64,000 nt of DNA from 13-2-20CM-68-14 sp051955535 (lineage in GTDB: Bacteria; Actinomycetota; Thermoleophilia; Gaiellales; Gaiellaceae), in assembly GCA_051955535.1 (NCBI GenBank), contig JBQCGP010000085.1, positions 1 to 64,000 of the forward strand, in the 5' to 3' direction. The position numbers and the translations under genes were made by a program. Below the pieces are notes generated by a model. That model was given only the letters and a program-made list of their open reading frames with translations, had not been told where the DNA came from and ran no database searches. The stretch's first letter is position 1, and every line of letters begins with the position of its first letter. Positions 34,506 to 42,127 of this stretch are shown here, piece by piece.

Positions 34506-36614
34506 ATGATTCTCGAGGACGCGAAGCGCATTGCCGTTGTCGCCGCCGCGGGCATAGCACTCGCCGTCTTCGCCACCGGGGCCGCCGGCACCGGGGCGCG
34601 CGACCCGTCGTTCGCGTCGGGCTCGCCGATTGCGGGCAGCCTCTTCGCGGTCGCGGACTTCAACCGAGACGGCCAGCCCGACCTCGCCGTCACGAGATCA
34701 AACGGGATCGCGATCCTGCTCGGTGGCCCCGGGGACGGGTTCACCGCCCGCCCGAGCGTGTCACCGAAGACGAGCCACCCTCCCACGGTCGCGGACTTCA
34801 ACGGCGACGGCATCCCCGACCTCGCCGCGCAGAGCGCCTCGCGCGAGCTCACCGTCCTGCTCGGCGACGGCAAGGGCGGATTCGCCGCGGCGTCGGGATC
34901 GCCCACCAACGTTGGCGTTCCCTCGGCGATCGCCGACTTCGACGGCGACGGCAAGGCCGACCTCCTGGCGAGCGCGGGCAGCGGCAAGCTGACCGTTCTG
35001 CTCGGTGATGGCTCGGGTCGCTTCACGGCGGCTCCCGCGTCACCGTTCGCAAGCGGCAGCACGGAGCCATCGTCCGTCGCGGTGGCCGACTTCAACCGTG
35101 ACGGCAAGCCCGACCTGGCCGTCGGCGGCGGCTATGACGCAAAGTACCTCCTAATCCTGTTTGGCAGCGGCGATGGACGCTTCGGCGCGCCGACGAGGAT
35201 CCCGCTACCGGAGAGCGACGCGTCCGCGCTCGCCGTCGCCGACTTCAACCGCGACAGCAAGGCGGACCTCGCCGCCTACACGAGCTACAACTACGGGTTG
35301 ACGATCCTCCTCGGTGACGGACGCGGCAGCTTCCGCCGGGCCTCCCACTTCCAGGCGATCGGGCAAGGAGGGGACGCGGCGGAAGTCGCAGTGGCCGATC
35401 TCCACGACAACGGCGTAGCCGACCTCGCCGTCGCCGCTGCGGAAGGCGGCGAAGTCGCCGTCTGGCTCGGGAACGGCAGGGGCGGCTTCCACCCGGCTGG
35501 CGAGTCGCCGCTGCCTATCCTCGGCGACGGTGAGATCGCCACTGGAGACTTCAACGGCGACCGGAGAGTCGACCTCGTCCTATCGAACGCGCACGGCGTG
35601 ACGATCCTCTTCCAGACCCGGTCCACGCCGGCGGTTAGGCGGAGCCGCACGCCAGGAGGTGGGCCGGATGCTGTGTTGTCCGTGCCGCAACCGGTCGATG
35701 ACGTCGCAGCGGACGGGAGCCGCGCCACAACGTGCTCCGAGGGCCGGGGCTCCGAGGGCCGAGTCATCGTCTGGCAAGCAGGCGAGCGGAGGTCAGTAAG
35801 CCTAAAGACGGCGGGCTACTGCGCCGCGCCGGGGCTTGGCGGCGGGCAGCTGGCCTGGATCTTCGACTCCTCCGGCAACACGCGGGAGGGAGAGGAGCTG
35901 TACGTCTTTCGCCCCTCAGGCGGCAAGGGCAAATCCATCGACTCAACGGATCGCAACCGAGCTCAGGGATGTAGCGCATGCGCCGGCAGCTATCTCGGGA
36001 ACCTCCACGGCGGCGGGTCCCTGCTTGCGTACAACCGGTGGTTCTGCGGCAAGACGGATCCCGCCACCGGCGAGTGCGAGCAGGCCAGCAAGCAGCGGCT
36101 CGTGCGCATCGTCGAAGGCCGGCCCGTGGTCGTGAGACGAGGCAACGACGCATACCCGCTTAGAGCCGTCGGCGGCGGTCGGATGGCAGTCGTGTCCGAC
36201 GGCGCGGTCGCGGTACTCGCCGCCCACGGCTCCCGCGTCGCCAGGGTCGCCGCCCTCGGGGGGCAGGCCACGCGCGCCGTCGCGCTCTCGAAGACACGGC
36301 TCGCGGTCCAGCGGACGTTCGCCCTCGACCTCTACGCCGCCGCGAGCGGCAGGAAGCTTAAGTCCCTGCCGCTCGGCCCTGCCGCGGGCCTCGAGCTAGT
36401 GGGTCTAGGCAAGAAGCTCGCACTACTGAAGGGACGGCACCGGCTTGTCCTCGTTCGCCTGAGCGACGGCAAGCTCGTCTCGCTTCCGCTGCACGGCGTG
36501 ATCGGCGCGACGCTGACCGAGGCCGGACTTTTCTACGCGTACAACACCTCCAAAGGGGCGATGAAAGGGCACGTCGTCTTTGAGCCGACCGCGAAGCTGC
36601 TCCGCCGCTTCTGA
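34506..36614 (+). CDS. Secreted FG-GAP/VCBS-repeat protein
   Basis: A 702-aa exported protein. After a signal peptide (IAVVAAAGIALAVFATGAAG, about 8-27) come about seven beta-propeller repeats of 45-60 residues, each with an acidic calcium-binding loop such as DFNRDGQPDLAV, DFNGDGIPDLAA, DFDGDGKADLLA and DFNRDSKADLAA, running to about residue 370. The rest (about 390-702) is a second beta-rich region with paired Cys (CSACAGSY), perhaps another propeller. The AGGAGG ribosome-binding site precedes the ATG. Likely binds ligands or other surface proteins at the cell exterior. No neighbouring operon partner. Confidence 0.82.
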   Translation: MILEDAKRIAVVAAAGIALAVFATGAAGTGARDPSFASGSPIAGSLFAVADFNRDGQPDLAVTRSNGIAILLGGPGDGFTARPSVSPKTSHPPTVADFNGDGIPDLAAQSASRELTVLLGDGKGGFAAASGSPTNVGVPSAIADFDGDGKADLLASAGSGKLTVLLGDGSGRFTAAPASPFASGSTEPSSVAVADFNRDGKPDLAVGGGYDAKYLLILFGSGDGRFGAPTRIPLPESDASALAVADFNRDSKADLAAYTSYNYGLTILLGDGRGSFRRASHFQAIGQGGDAAEVAVADLHDNGVADLAVAAAEGGEVAVWLGNGRGGFHPAGESPLPILGDGEIATGDFNGDRRVDLVLSNAHGVTILFQTRSTPAVRRSRTPGGGPDAVLSVPQPVDDVAADGSRATTCSEGRGSEGRVIVWQAGERRSVSLKTAGYCAAPGLGGGQLAWIFDSSGNTREGEELYVFRPSGGKGKSIDSTDRNRAQGCSACAGSYLGNLHGGGSLLAYNRWFCGKTDPATGECEQASKQRLVRIVEGRPVVVRRGNDAYPLRAVGGGRMAVVSDGAVAVLAAHGSRVARVAALGGQATRAVALSKTRLAVQRTFALDLYAAASGRKLKSLPLGPAAGLELVGLGKKLALLKGRHRLVLVRLSDGKLVSLPLHGVIGATLTEAGLFYAYNTSKGAMKGHVVFEPTAKLLRRF

Positions 36615-36799
36615 GGCTGTCGGCGCCGTCGGCGCGGGGTCTACGTGGGTCGACGCGGTTGTCGTTTTATGTCTTCGGCCGCCACTCGCGCGCCGGCTTT
36701 TCTTCTGCTGATGCGGCCTGGGCGACTCGCCCCGCCTCCCAAGGAAGACTCAAAGGGGCATGCCGAACCGCATGACCTCCCGCCAGCTTGAAGCTTGTC

Positions 36800-37118
36800 C
36801 TAGAAGTCGCGGACTCGGATGTAGATGTCGCTCGGTTCGCGCAGCGTGCCGACGCTTCCGATGTAAGACATCCGGGAGGCCGATCCTTTCCTCCAGGACG
36901 GCATAGAGCTCTTCGCCGTCCATCAACACCATGCTGGCGCCGACTCTCGAGTGCGTTGTCACCGCCGCATCTGTGAAGCCGTTGATCGCCGCGAACAGAC
37001 CGAGTGTGGTCTTGAGCTTGCTGCGGATCTTGCCGTCGAAGTCACGCAAGGCGGCTGGTTCGACCGGGTCGAGTTGCCAGCGCGCCTCGAGCAGGTAGTC
37101 GGAGTTCTCGAAGCTGAA
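36800..37118 (-). pseudogene. Restriction-endonuclease-like C-terminal fragment, frameshifted
   Basis: On the minus strand one frame reads NSDYLLEARWQLDPVEPAAL.., GLFAAINGFTDAAV.., VLMDGEELYAVLEERIGLPD, the conserved core of Mrr-like restriction-endonuclease-fold proteins (E-A-R-W motif of the active site). The C-terminal end is restored only in another frame, giving GTLREPSDIYIRVRDF followed by TAG at 36800-36802. So an indel lies near 36845-36870. The N-terminus is cut off at about 37118, where the integrase fragment on the other strand begins. Inactive remnant. Confidence 0.55.
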
Positions 37119-37120
37119 GG

Positions 37121-37240
37121 CATGTGATCGCCGAGCAACTCGGTCATCGTGACGCGAGGCTCGTACTTCAGCGCTACGGACACCTGTATCCAGGTGCCTC
37201 GCGGCAGGCGGCGGTTGACCTCGACCTGTATTTGCAGGCC
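37121..37240 (+). pseudogene. Tyrosine recombinase (integrase) C-terminal fragment
   Basis: The frame reads HVIAEQLGHRDARLVLQRYG followed by HLYPGASRQAAVDLD, the last ~40 residues of phage integrases. It includes the LGH motif, with its conserved histidine, and Tyr in RYGHLYPG, the nucleophile. Everything upstream, including the RHxLR box, is missing, and an in-frame TGA lies at 37115-37117. It points toward tRNA-Ala(TGC) 75 bp away, the usual spot for an integrase next to its attachment site. The open frame runs on into the tRNA, but that part is not integrase sequence. Confidence 0.7.
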
Positions 37241-37314
37241 GTCGGCGTGGGGCAGGCGTGGGGCGAAGGTGGGTCCGGCGATGAGCCTTCCGAAGAAGGC
37301 CCTGCAAATGAGGA

Positions 37315-37387
37315 TGGAGCGTACCGGGATCGAACCGGTGACCTCCGGCTTGCAAAGCCGGCGCTCTCCCAGCTGAGCTAACGCCCC
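37315..37387 (-). tRNA. tRNA-Ala (anticodon TGC)
   Basis: A 73-nt cloverleaf on the minus strand: acceptor GGGGCGT/ACGCTCC with the G3:U70 pair for alanine, anticodon stem CCGGC/GCCGG and loop TTTGCAA, giving anticodon TGC. T-arm CCGGTTCGATCCCGG. The 3' end faces the integrase remnant at 37121-37240, so this gene is the probable insertion site of the former island. Confidence 0.97.
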
Positions 37388-37464
37388 GAGGCTTTCTCAG
37401 TGTAGAGCGTGCCGGAGCCCGCCCTCCGTGATCGCGCGAAGCGCGTGAACAAGACGAGGGGGCT

Positions 37465-37491
37465 CACGGGGGAAACCGGGTTTCCCCCGTG
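37465..37491 (-). terminator. Strong hairpin (tandem, outer)
   Basis: CACGGGGGAAAC (37465-37476) and GTTTCCCCCGTG (37480-37491) give a perfect 12-bp stem with loop CGG. It is the second of two tandem hairpins after the minus-strand gene 37552-37794 and may insulate the tRNA region. Confidence 0.6.
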
Positions 37492-37499
37492 GAAAGGAA

Positions 37500-37522
37500 A
37501 CCGGCGGCTCGTGGCCGCCGGT
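37500..37522 (-). terminator. Intrinsic-type terminator of the 37552 gene
   Basis: ACCGGCGGC (37500-37508) and GCCGCCGGT (37514-37522) form a perfect 9-bp stem. On the minus strand it is followed by TTTCCTTTCC, an acceptable terminator tail. It lies 29 bp past the stop of the 37552-37794 gene. Confidence 0.65.
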
Positions 37523-37551
37523 CCTGTGCAGAAGGAGGAGAGAGGAGAGCT

Positions 37552-37794
37552 TTACGCAGCGCGGGCGAGGCGCTCTTCGTGGCGCGCCCGCTTGATGATT
37601 TCGTCCCGGTCGCCGAAGCGGAGGTGGGCCCGGAGCATCCGCTCCTCGTCCCAGAGGCGCTGGAGCCTCTGCTCTAGCTCCCTGACCTCAGTGGCGGCGT
37701 CGGAATCGTGGCCTTGAGAAAGCACGTGCCAGAGCTCGGCGCGGCGCTCGGTCGCGCGCTCGATCTCGGCCTTGATCTGTTCCAGTGTGTTCAT
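37552..37794 (-). CDS. Small coiled-coil protein
   Basis: An 80-aa charged helical protein (MNTLEQIKAEIERATERRAE.., RELEQRLQRLWDEERMLRAH.., ending ARHEERLARAA), likely a two-helix coiled coil. The ATG at 37794 is preferred over the upstream ATG at 37827, which would add 11 residues. It overlaps the frame of a small membrane gene upstream. Followed by two strong hairpins. Function unknown; it may be a structural or regulatory partner. Confidence 0.6.
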   Translation of the reverse strand: MNTLEQIKAEIERATERRAELWHVLSQGHDSDAATEVRELEQRLQRLWDEERMLRAHLRFGDRDEIIKRARHEERLARAA

Positions 37795-37915
37795 GTCCCT
37801 TGAAAACGACGGGTCTAGGCTCCTCATTCCACAGCGGCATCAGGAGAAACGCGATCACGACGAGGCCTCCGACCACCGCCGCGGCAACGGCGAGCCAGGT
37901 CAGGAACGTGTCCAC
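37688..37915 (-). CDS. Small single-span membrane protein, overlapping the next gene
   Basis: A 75-aa frame. The first 40 residues look real: MDTFLTWLAVAAAVVGGLVV opens a transmembrane helix (about 4-26), followed by PLWNEEPRPVV. The last ~27 residues are Arg-rich and overlap the coiled-coil gene by 107 bp. Either the two genes truly overlap, or a frameshift extended the end of this one. The start GTG overlaps the end of the rhomboid gene. Confidence 0.4.
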   Translation of the reverse strand: MDTFLTWLAVAAAVVGGLVVIAFLLMPLWNEEPRPVVFKGHEHTGTDQGRDRARDRAPRRALARAFSRPRFRRRH

Positions 37916-38625
37916 TGCGTGACGGGTCGCAACGGTCGCCGCTTCATGACGAGCGTGACGGTTAACGCGCCGAACGCAAAGCCGCCGATGTGCGCAAAAA
38001 ATGCGACACCACCGCCGCTCTGCGGGTGCGTCACCGAGAACCCGCCCTCCCAGAGCTGGAAGATGAACCAGACGCCCAGAAACAGGTACGCGGGCAGCTG
38101 GCGCACGATGAAGAAAAAGACGAAGAAGAAAACCGTGAGCACGCTCGCGTCCGGAAGGAGCAGCAGATAGGCGCCGAGGACGCCGGCGATTGCCCCGCTC
38201 GCGCCGACGTTCGGGATGCTCGAACCGATCGGGTCCGAGAACTGCAGGGTCACGAAGGTCTGGGTGAACGCTGCGGCGAGCCCCGCGGCGATGTACCAGA
38301 AGAAGAAACGTACGGGCCCGAGCGAATCCTCGATGTTGTTGCCGAAGATCCAGAGGAAGAGCATGTTCCCGATGATGTGCAGCCAGCTCGCGTGCATGAA
38401 CATCGAGGTGAAGACCCCGTCGTACCAGGACAGGTGGTCCGGCGGAACGACGCGCGGGTCACAAGGGCCGGCGAGCGTGCACGGGTAGTAGCCGTAGTGA
38501 AGGACGTCCTGCTCGACGGGCGTCCCGGTCACCTCCCAGAGCCACACAAGCGCGTTCGCCGTGATCAGCCCGACGGTCACGATCGGGAAGCTCCGCGTCG
38601 GGACGTTGTCCTTGATCGGGATCAC
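37900..38625 (-). CDS. Rhomboid-family intramembrane serine protease
   Basis: A 241-aa membrane protease with about six transmembrane helices. Conserved signs: MFMHASWLHIIGNMLFLWIFG (about 76-96; key residues His and Asn), the catalytic serine in GASGAIAG (Ser143 or so) and the catalytic histidine in AHIGGFAFG (about 212). Such enzymes cut substrates inside the membrane. The start at GTG 38625 places the first helix at about residue 13; the upstream frame is non-homologous. A pair of hairpin repeats separates it from the sigma-factor gene upstream. Confidence 0.88.
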   Translation of the reverse strand: MIPIKDNVPTRSFPIVTVGLITANALVWLWEVTGTPVEQDVLHYGYYPCTLAGPCDPRVVPPDHLSWYDGVFTSMFMHASWLHIIGNMLFLWIFGNNIEDSLGPVRFFFWYIAAGLAAAFTQTFVTLQFSDPIGSSIPNVGASGAIAGVLGAYLLLLPDASVLTVFFFVFFFIVRQLPAYLFLGVWFIFQLWEGGFSVTHPQSGGGVAFFAHIGGFAFGALTVTLVMKRRPLRPVTQWTRS

Positions 38626-38663
38626 GGGGACGGCGGACGCTATGTGATCACGCCAAGGACGAA

Positions 38664-38728
38664 GGGACTGACCCGTAAGGGGTCTGTCCAACCGTTTATT
38701 GGGACAGTCCCCGTTCGGGGACAGTCCC
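38664..38728. repeat. Two tandem mismatched hairpins (GGGACAGTCCC type)
   Basis: First hairpin: GGAC-T-GACCC (38665-38674) with GGGTC-T-GTCC (38680-38689). Second: GGGACAGTCCCC (38701-38712) with GGGGACAGTCCC (38717-38728). Each has a single central mismatch (T-T or A-A), and both share the GGGAC/GTCCC theme. They lie between the sigma factor and the rhomboid gene and may serve as terminator or as a small mobile repeat. Confidence 0.6.
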
Positions 38729-38731
38729 TGC

Positions 38732-39370
38732 TCAGCTCGGGCCGAGTTGGGCTCTTGCGTCCTCCCCGAGCGTCTCGCGGAGGCGCGCGAGGCCGGTGAA
38801 CATGCGGCTCTTGATCGTCCCGAGCGGCTGTCCAAGCCGCTCCGCGAGCTCGGACTGCGTGTAGCCGCCGTAGTAGGCGAGCTCGATCGCCTCGCGCTGC
38901 TCGGGCGGGAGGCGCCGCAGCGCGTCACGGATCGTCTGTCGCTGGGTGGCGAGCTCCGCCTCGTCGGCGGTCACCGCAGCACTCGGCTCGGTGTCGGGCA
39001 GCGGTTCCGCGCGGCGGCGCTGCTCGCGCCGGACGAGGTCGACTGCTCGGCGATGGACGAGGGTGAGAAGCCAGGTGCTCGGCTTGGCGCGCTCCGCGAC
39101 GAAGCGGTCGGCGGCTCGCCACACGGCGAGGAAGGCCTCCTGCACCGCGTCCTGCGCCAGGGCGTCGTCGCGGAGAATGCGGAAGGCGAGCCCGTAGGCG
39201 AGTCGGCCGAAGCGCCGGTAGAGCTCCGCCAGGGCTTGGTCGTCCGCGCGCGCTATCAGCGCCAGCACGGCCTCGTCCGACAGATGCGCAAGCTCTCGGG
39301 CTCCCGCTTCCGTTCTCCCTCGGCGGCTGCCACGCAGGGCCACCACCCTTCCCTCTCCACGGTCGGCCAT
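38732..39370 (-). CDS. ECF sigma factor (SigK-like)
   Basis: A 212-aa ECF sigma factor. Region 2: ALAELYRRFGRLAYGLAFRI and DAVQEAFLAVWRAADRF (about 45-90). Region 4: RLPPEQREAIELAYYGGYTQ and ELAERLGQPLGTIKSRMFTG (about 145-190). It is followed, and presumably held inactive, by the anti-sigma protein encoded immediately upstream at 39375-40076 (4-bp gap). That order, anti-sigma first, is unusual. It lies at the 3' end of a seven-gene minus-strand series. Confidence 0.9.
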   Translation of the reverse strand: MADRGEGRVVALRGSRRGRTEAGARELAHLSDEAVLALIARADDQALAELYRRFGRLAYGLAFRILRDDALAQDAVQEAFLAVWRAADRFVAERAKPSTWLLTLVHRRAVDLVRREQRRRAEPLPDTEPSAAVTADEAELATQRQTIRDALRRLPPEQREAIELAYYGGYTQSELAERLGQPLGTIKSRMFTGLARLRETLGEDARAQLGPS

Positions 39371-39374
39371 GGCG

Positions 39375-40076
39375 CTACCCGGAGGCCACCTTCGCTTTCA
39401 GCAGGATCGCGCCGGTTGGAGCCGGCGCGCCCCCGCGACGCTCCAGCGTGACGGCGACGGTCGTGCCGCCCGGAACGGTCTTCGTGAGACGTAGGTACTT
39501 GCGGCCCGCGCCGCCGCGGAAGAGGCCCGCCGGAGCGACGTTTTTGCCCGAGATCACCCAGGCCTGGTAGGTCTTGTTCGGTGAGGCTGCCGGCAGGCTG
39601 TCTGCGATCAGGACCGCCTTCTCCGTCGGCGCCACGCAGACCGCGGCGCTGCCGCCCTGCATCTGCGTCTTCGTGCAGTCGGAGAGGACGTTGATGACCG
39701 CCTTCTGGTCCTTGGCGACCTGCTTTTGGTGGTCGAGCGACCCCGACAGGTGCGCCGCCCAGACGCCCAGCACGATCGCCGCGGCGGCGCTCGCGACGGC
39801 CAGCGCCGCGGCGGGAATCGCCCAGCGGCGCGGCAGGGGGACGACGTTGCGGCGCTCTGCGCGGGCGGCGTCGAGGATCCGATGCTCGAGCGTCTCGGGC
39901 AGCGGGGCCAGGTCGACGTCGTACGCGAGGGCGGCCGCCGCCTCGCGGAACGAGGCGACCTCTTCCTGACAGCGCTCGCAGCCGGCCAGGTGCGTCTCGT
40001 ATGCGCGCCGCTCGTCTGCGTCGAGCGCGTCGAGTGCATACGCAGCGGCGAGCTCGTGGGGCGAACCGTTGTCCAT
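39375..40076 (-). CDS. RskA-type anti-sigma factor
   Basis: A 233-aa membrane protein. The N-terminal zinc-binding anti-sigma domain shows ELAAAYALDALDADERRAYE and THLAGCERCQEEV with the H-x3-C-x2-C motif (about 34-41). A single transmembrane helix lies at about 91-112 (AIPAAALAVASAAAAIVLGVW). The exported part is RskA-like (KTYQAWVISGKNVAPAGLF, TVAVTLERRGG). It binds and restrains an ECF sigma factor, most likely the one encoded right after it. Release would need regulated proteolysis, for which the nearby rhomboid could be a candidate (inference). Confidence 0.9.
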   Translation of the reverse strand: MDNGSPHELAAAYALDALDADERRAYETHLAGCERCQEEVASFREAAAALAYDVDLAPLPETLEHRILDAARAERRNVVPLPRRWAIPAAALAVASAAAAIVLGVWAAHLSGSLDHQKQVAKDQKAVINVLSDCTKTQMQGGSAAVCVAPTEKAVLIADSLPAASPNKTYQAWVISGKNVAPAGLFRGGAGRKYLRLTKTVPGGTTVAVTLERRGGAPAPTGAILLKAKVASG

Positions 40077-40107
40077 CCCGCGTCGCGTCAGGGATACCAC
40101 AGTCCGG

Positions 40108-40821
40108 TCAGAAGTAGTACGGGGCGAGGCTAAGCGCCGCGAGCGCGTACCAGACGCCGAACGCGAGGCTCATGCAGCCGAGGACCGGGGCGACCCGGGA
40201 GAGCGAGCGGCGCATCGGCGCCGAGGTGAGAGCCAGGCCCCAGCCCGTTGAGAGTGCTGCCATCGAGAGCGCAGTGCAGAGCGCGAACAGCCCGAGCGCG
40301 GCGATCGCGACGCCGCGGTTGTGGATCGACGCAAGCAGGAGCACACCGACGCCTGCACTGCCGCCCATCCCGTGCACGAGCCCGATCCCGAATGCCTGAA
40401 GCGGCGAGCGGGCGCGGAGACGTCCCCGAGCGCCGTGCGCGTGTGTGCCACCGTGGTCGTGGTGCAGGTGGAACAGTCCGCGCCGCCAGCGAACCAGCAG
40501 CCACAGCGCGAGCAGCGCGATCAGCACCCCGACGCCGGTTTCGGCGCCGGCCCGGACGGGCTCCGGCAGGTAGGACTTGAAGAGCACGATCGGCAGCCCG
40601 AAGGCGAAGAGGCTCGTGGCATGACCGAGCCCCCAGGAAAGACCAAGCCGAGCCGCCTGGCGTGCTGCGCGGTCCCGGCCGGTTGCGATCAGCGTCGTGA
40701 CCGCGGCCAGGTGGTCCGGATCGCTGGCATGGCGGAGTCCGAGCACGATCGCGACGACGACCACGAGTCCGAGCGTCGTGCCGTCGGAGAAATGCGCGAT
40801 CCAGTGGTCGAGTCCGAACAT
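40108..40821 (-). CDS. UreH/NicO-like nickel/cobalt-type transport membrane protein
   Basis: A 237-aa membrane protein with six to seven helices. The first motif LGLRHASDPDHLAAVTTL (about 27-44) holds the H-A-x-D-P-D-H metal signature, and a second, GLVHGMGGSAGVGVLLL, lies near residue 148. A histidine-rich loop HLHHDHGGTHAHG (about 116-128) is typical for Ni/Co transporters. Metal could be nickel or cobalt. It follows the larger NicO protein with a 1-bp gap and precedes the anti-sigma gene by 31 bp. Confidence 0.8.
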   Translation of the reverse strand: MFGLDHWIAHFSDGTTLGLVVVVAIVLGLRHASDPDHLAAVTTLIATGRDRAARQAARLGLSWGLGHATSLFAFGLPIVLFKSYLPEPVRAGAETGVGVLIALLALWLLVRWRRGLFHLHHDHGGTHAHGARGRLRARSPLQAFGIGLVHGMGGSAGVGVLLLASIHNRGVAIAALGLFALCTALSMAALSTGWGLALTSAPMRRSLSRVAPVLGCMSLAFGVWYALAALSLAPYYF

Positions 40822-40822
40822 G

Positions 40823-42127
40823 TCAACTCACTTTCGGGAGGGCGCGTACGGTCATGGCGAGACCGGCGGCAAGGATGACAAGGGCGCTCGCGGCCGGGAG
40901 CAACCGGATCAGCCGGCCGTCGAAGCTCGCCCGCCTGAAAACCTGCTTCGCGAGCACGGCGACGAGGCCGATCCCCGTGATGCTCAGCGCGAGGCCTGCG
41001 CTGAACGCCACGATCAGGATCATCCCGAAGGCCACCCGGTGCAGCGAGATGGCGGCCAGCAGGACGACGAGCGCCGAGGGGCATGGCAGCAGGCCGCCCG
41101 AGATGCCGACGGCGAGCAGCGAGCCGCGGCCGAGCTGCTCGTGCTCGTGGTGATGATGGTCGTGGTCGTGTGTGTGCGCGCGGCGGTGGCGGAGGCGGCT
41201 CCGGAAGACCGTGATCCCGATTGCGACCACGAGCACGCCCGAGATGAGGTTCAGCCAGGGGTAGAGCGTCTCGGGGACGATGAACTGCGAGAGCGCGAGC
41301 GTCACGAGGCCGAGGGCGAAGACGCCGACCGTGTGCGTCGCCGTCACGATCCCGCCGAGCGCGGCGGCTTGCCACGGCGTGCCGCGTCTGCCCACGAGGT
41401 AGGCGGCGACGATCGTCTTGCCATGGCCCGGCGAGAGCGCGTGGGCCATGCCCCAGAAAAACGCGGCCGCGAGTGAGGCAAGGATGACGAGCGCGCTCAG
41501 GTGCCTGCGTCCGATCAGCGAGCTGAAGCCGCTGTCGGCCACGCGGTCGGGCGCTTCCAGCGTCTTGCCGCTCGAGAGCGCCGGCGGGACGTCGGGCCCG
41601 CTCGTCGGCGAGAGCGTCGCTTTCACCGAGGTGACGGCAAGCGGGCTCTGAAGCATGTTCTTCGGGTAAGCCCGGAGCTCGTCGCTGATGCTGCGCGTGC
41701 TCGCGCCGACGACGATCTCGCTCCAGCCGATACGGTCGCGGTAGTTCTCGTCTCGATAGGCGATCGAGGCCTTGCCGCTCACCGTCGGCCCGGCCAGGAT
41801 CACCTCGAGCCTCGTCGTGTGGAGGCCCGCGGCGCCGCGTGGATGCGCAAGCGCAGTCCCCAGCGGGACGAGCCGAACTTGTCGGCCGTCGACCTGGAGC
41901 CGGGCATTGCCGGCGATCCGTCGCGCGTAGGCTCGAGCGTCGATGCGACCCGCCTGGTAGGTCGGGATCTCGGCCATGTCGAGCACGTAGCGGACGTAGA
42001 GCCGGTGTCCCGAAGCCTCGACCCGGCTGAACCGGTTGATCGTGAAGTTGCCGAGCGGGTGCGCCGATGCCACAGCCGGGGCGATCAGCGCCGCGGCGAC
42101 GGCGAGCAGGACGGCGAGCTTCTTCAT
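40823..42127 (-). CDS. NicO-family nickel/cobalt transporter with exported N-terminal domain
   Basis: A 434-aa protein. A signal peptide (about 1-22, ending ASA) is followed by HPLGNFTINRFSRVE, the start of a ~190-residue exported domain common to DUF4331-associated NicO proteins. The membrane part starts near 215, with FFWGMAHALSPGHGKTIVAAY (H-x-L-x-P-x-H), then a histidine cluster (HTHDHDHHHHEHEQ, about 315-328) and GLLPCPSALVVLLAAI, the NicO signature. Probably an exporter or importer of Ni/Co. The start overlaps the TPR gene's stop (ATGA). Confidence 0.85.
   Translation of the reverse strand: MKKLAVLLAVAAALIAPAVASAHPLGNFTINRFSRVEASGHRLYVRYVLDMAEIPTYQAGRIDARAYARRIAGNARLQVDGRQVRLVPLGTALAHPRGAAGLHTTRLEVILAGPTVSGKASIAYRDENYRDRIGWSEIVVGASTRSISDELRAYPKNMLQSPLAVTSVKATLSPTSGPDVPPALSSGKTLEAPDRVADSGFSSLIGRRHLSALVILASLAAAFFWGMAHALSPGHGKTIVAAYLVGRRGTPWQAAALGGIVTATHTVGVFALGLVTLALSQFIVPETLYPWLNLISGVLVVAIGITVFRSRLRHRRAHTHDHDHHHHEHEQLGRGSLLAVGISGGLLPCPSALVVLLAAISLHRVAFGMILIVAFSAGLALSITGIGLVAVLAKQVFRRASFDGRLIRLLPAASALVILAAGLAMTVRALPKVS

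Noticed and set aside
37241..37381. Continuation of the integrase frame through the tRNA (a tail reading RDRTGDLRLAKPALSQLS)
   Set aside because: This peptide is simply the antisense translation of a tRNA-Ala gene, a well-known annotation artefact; only residues before about 37240 match integrases.
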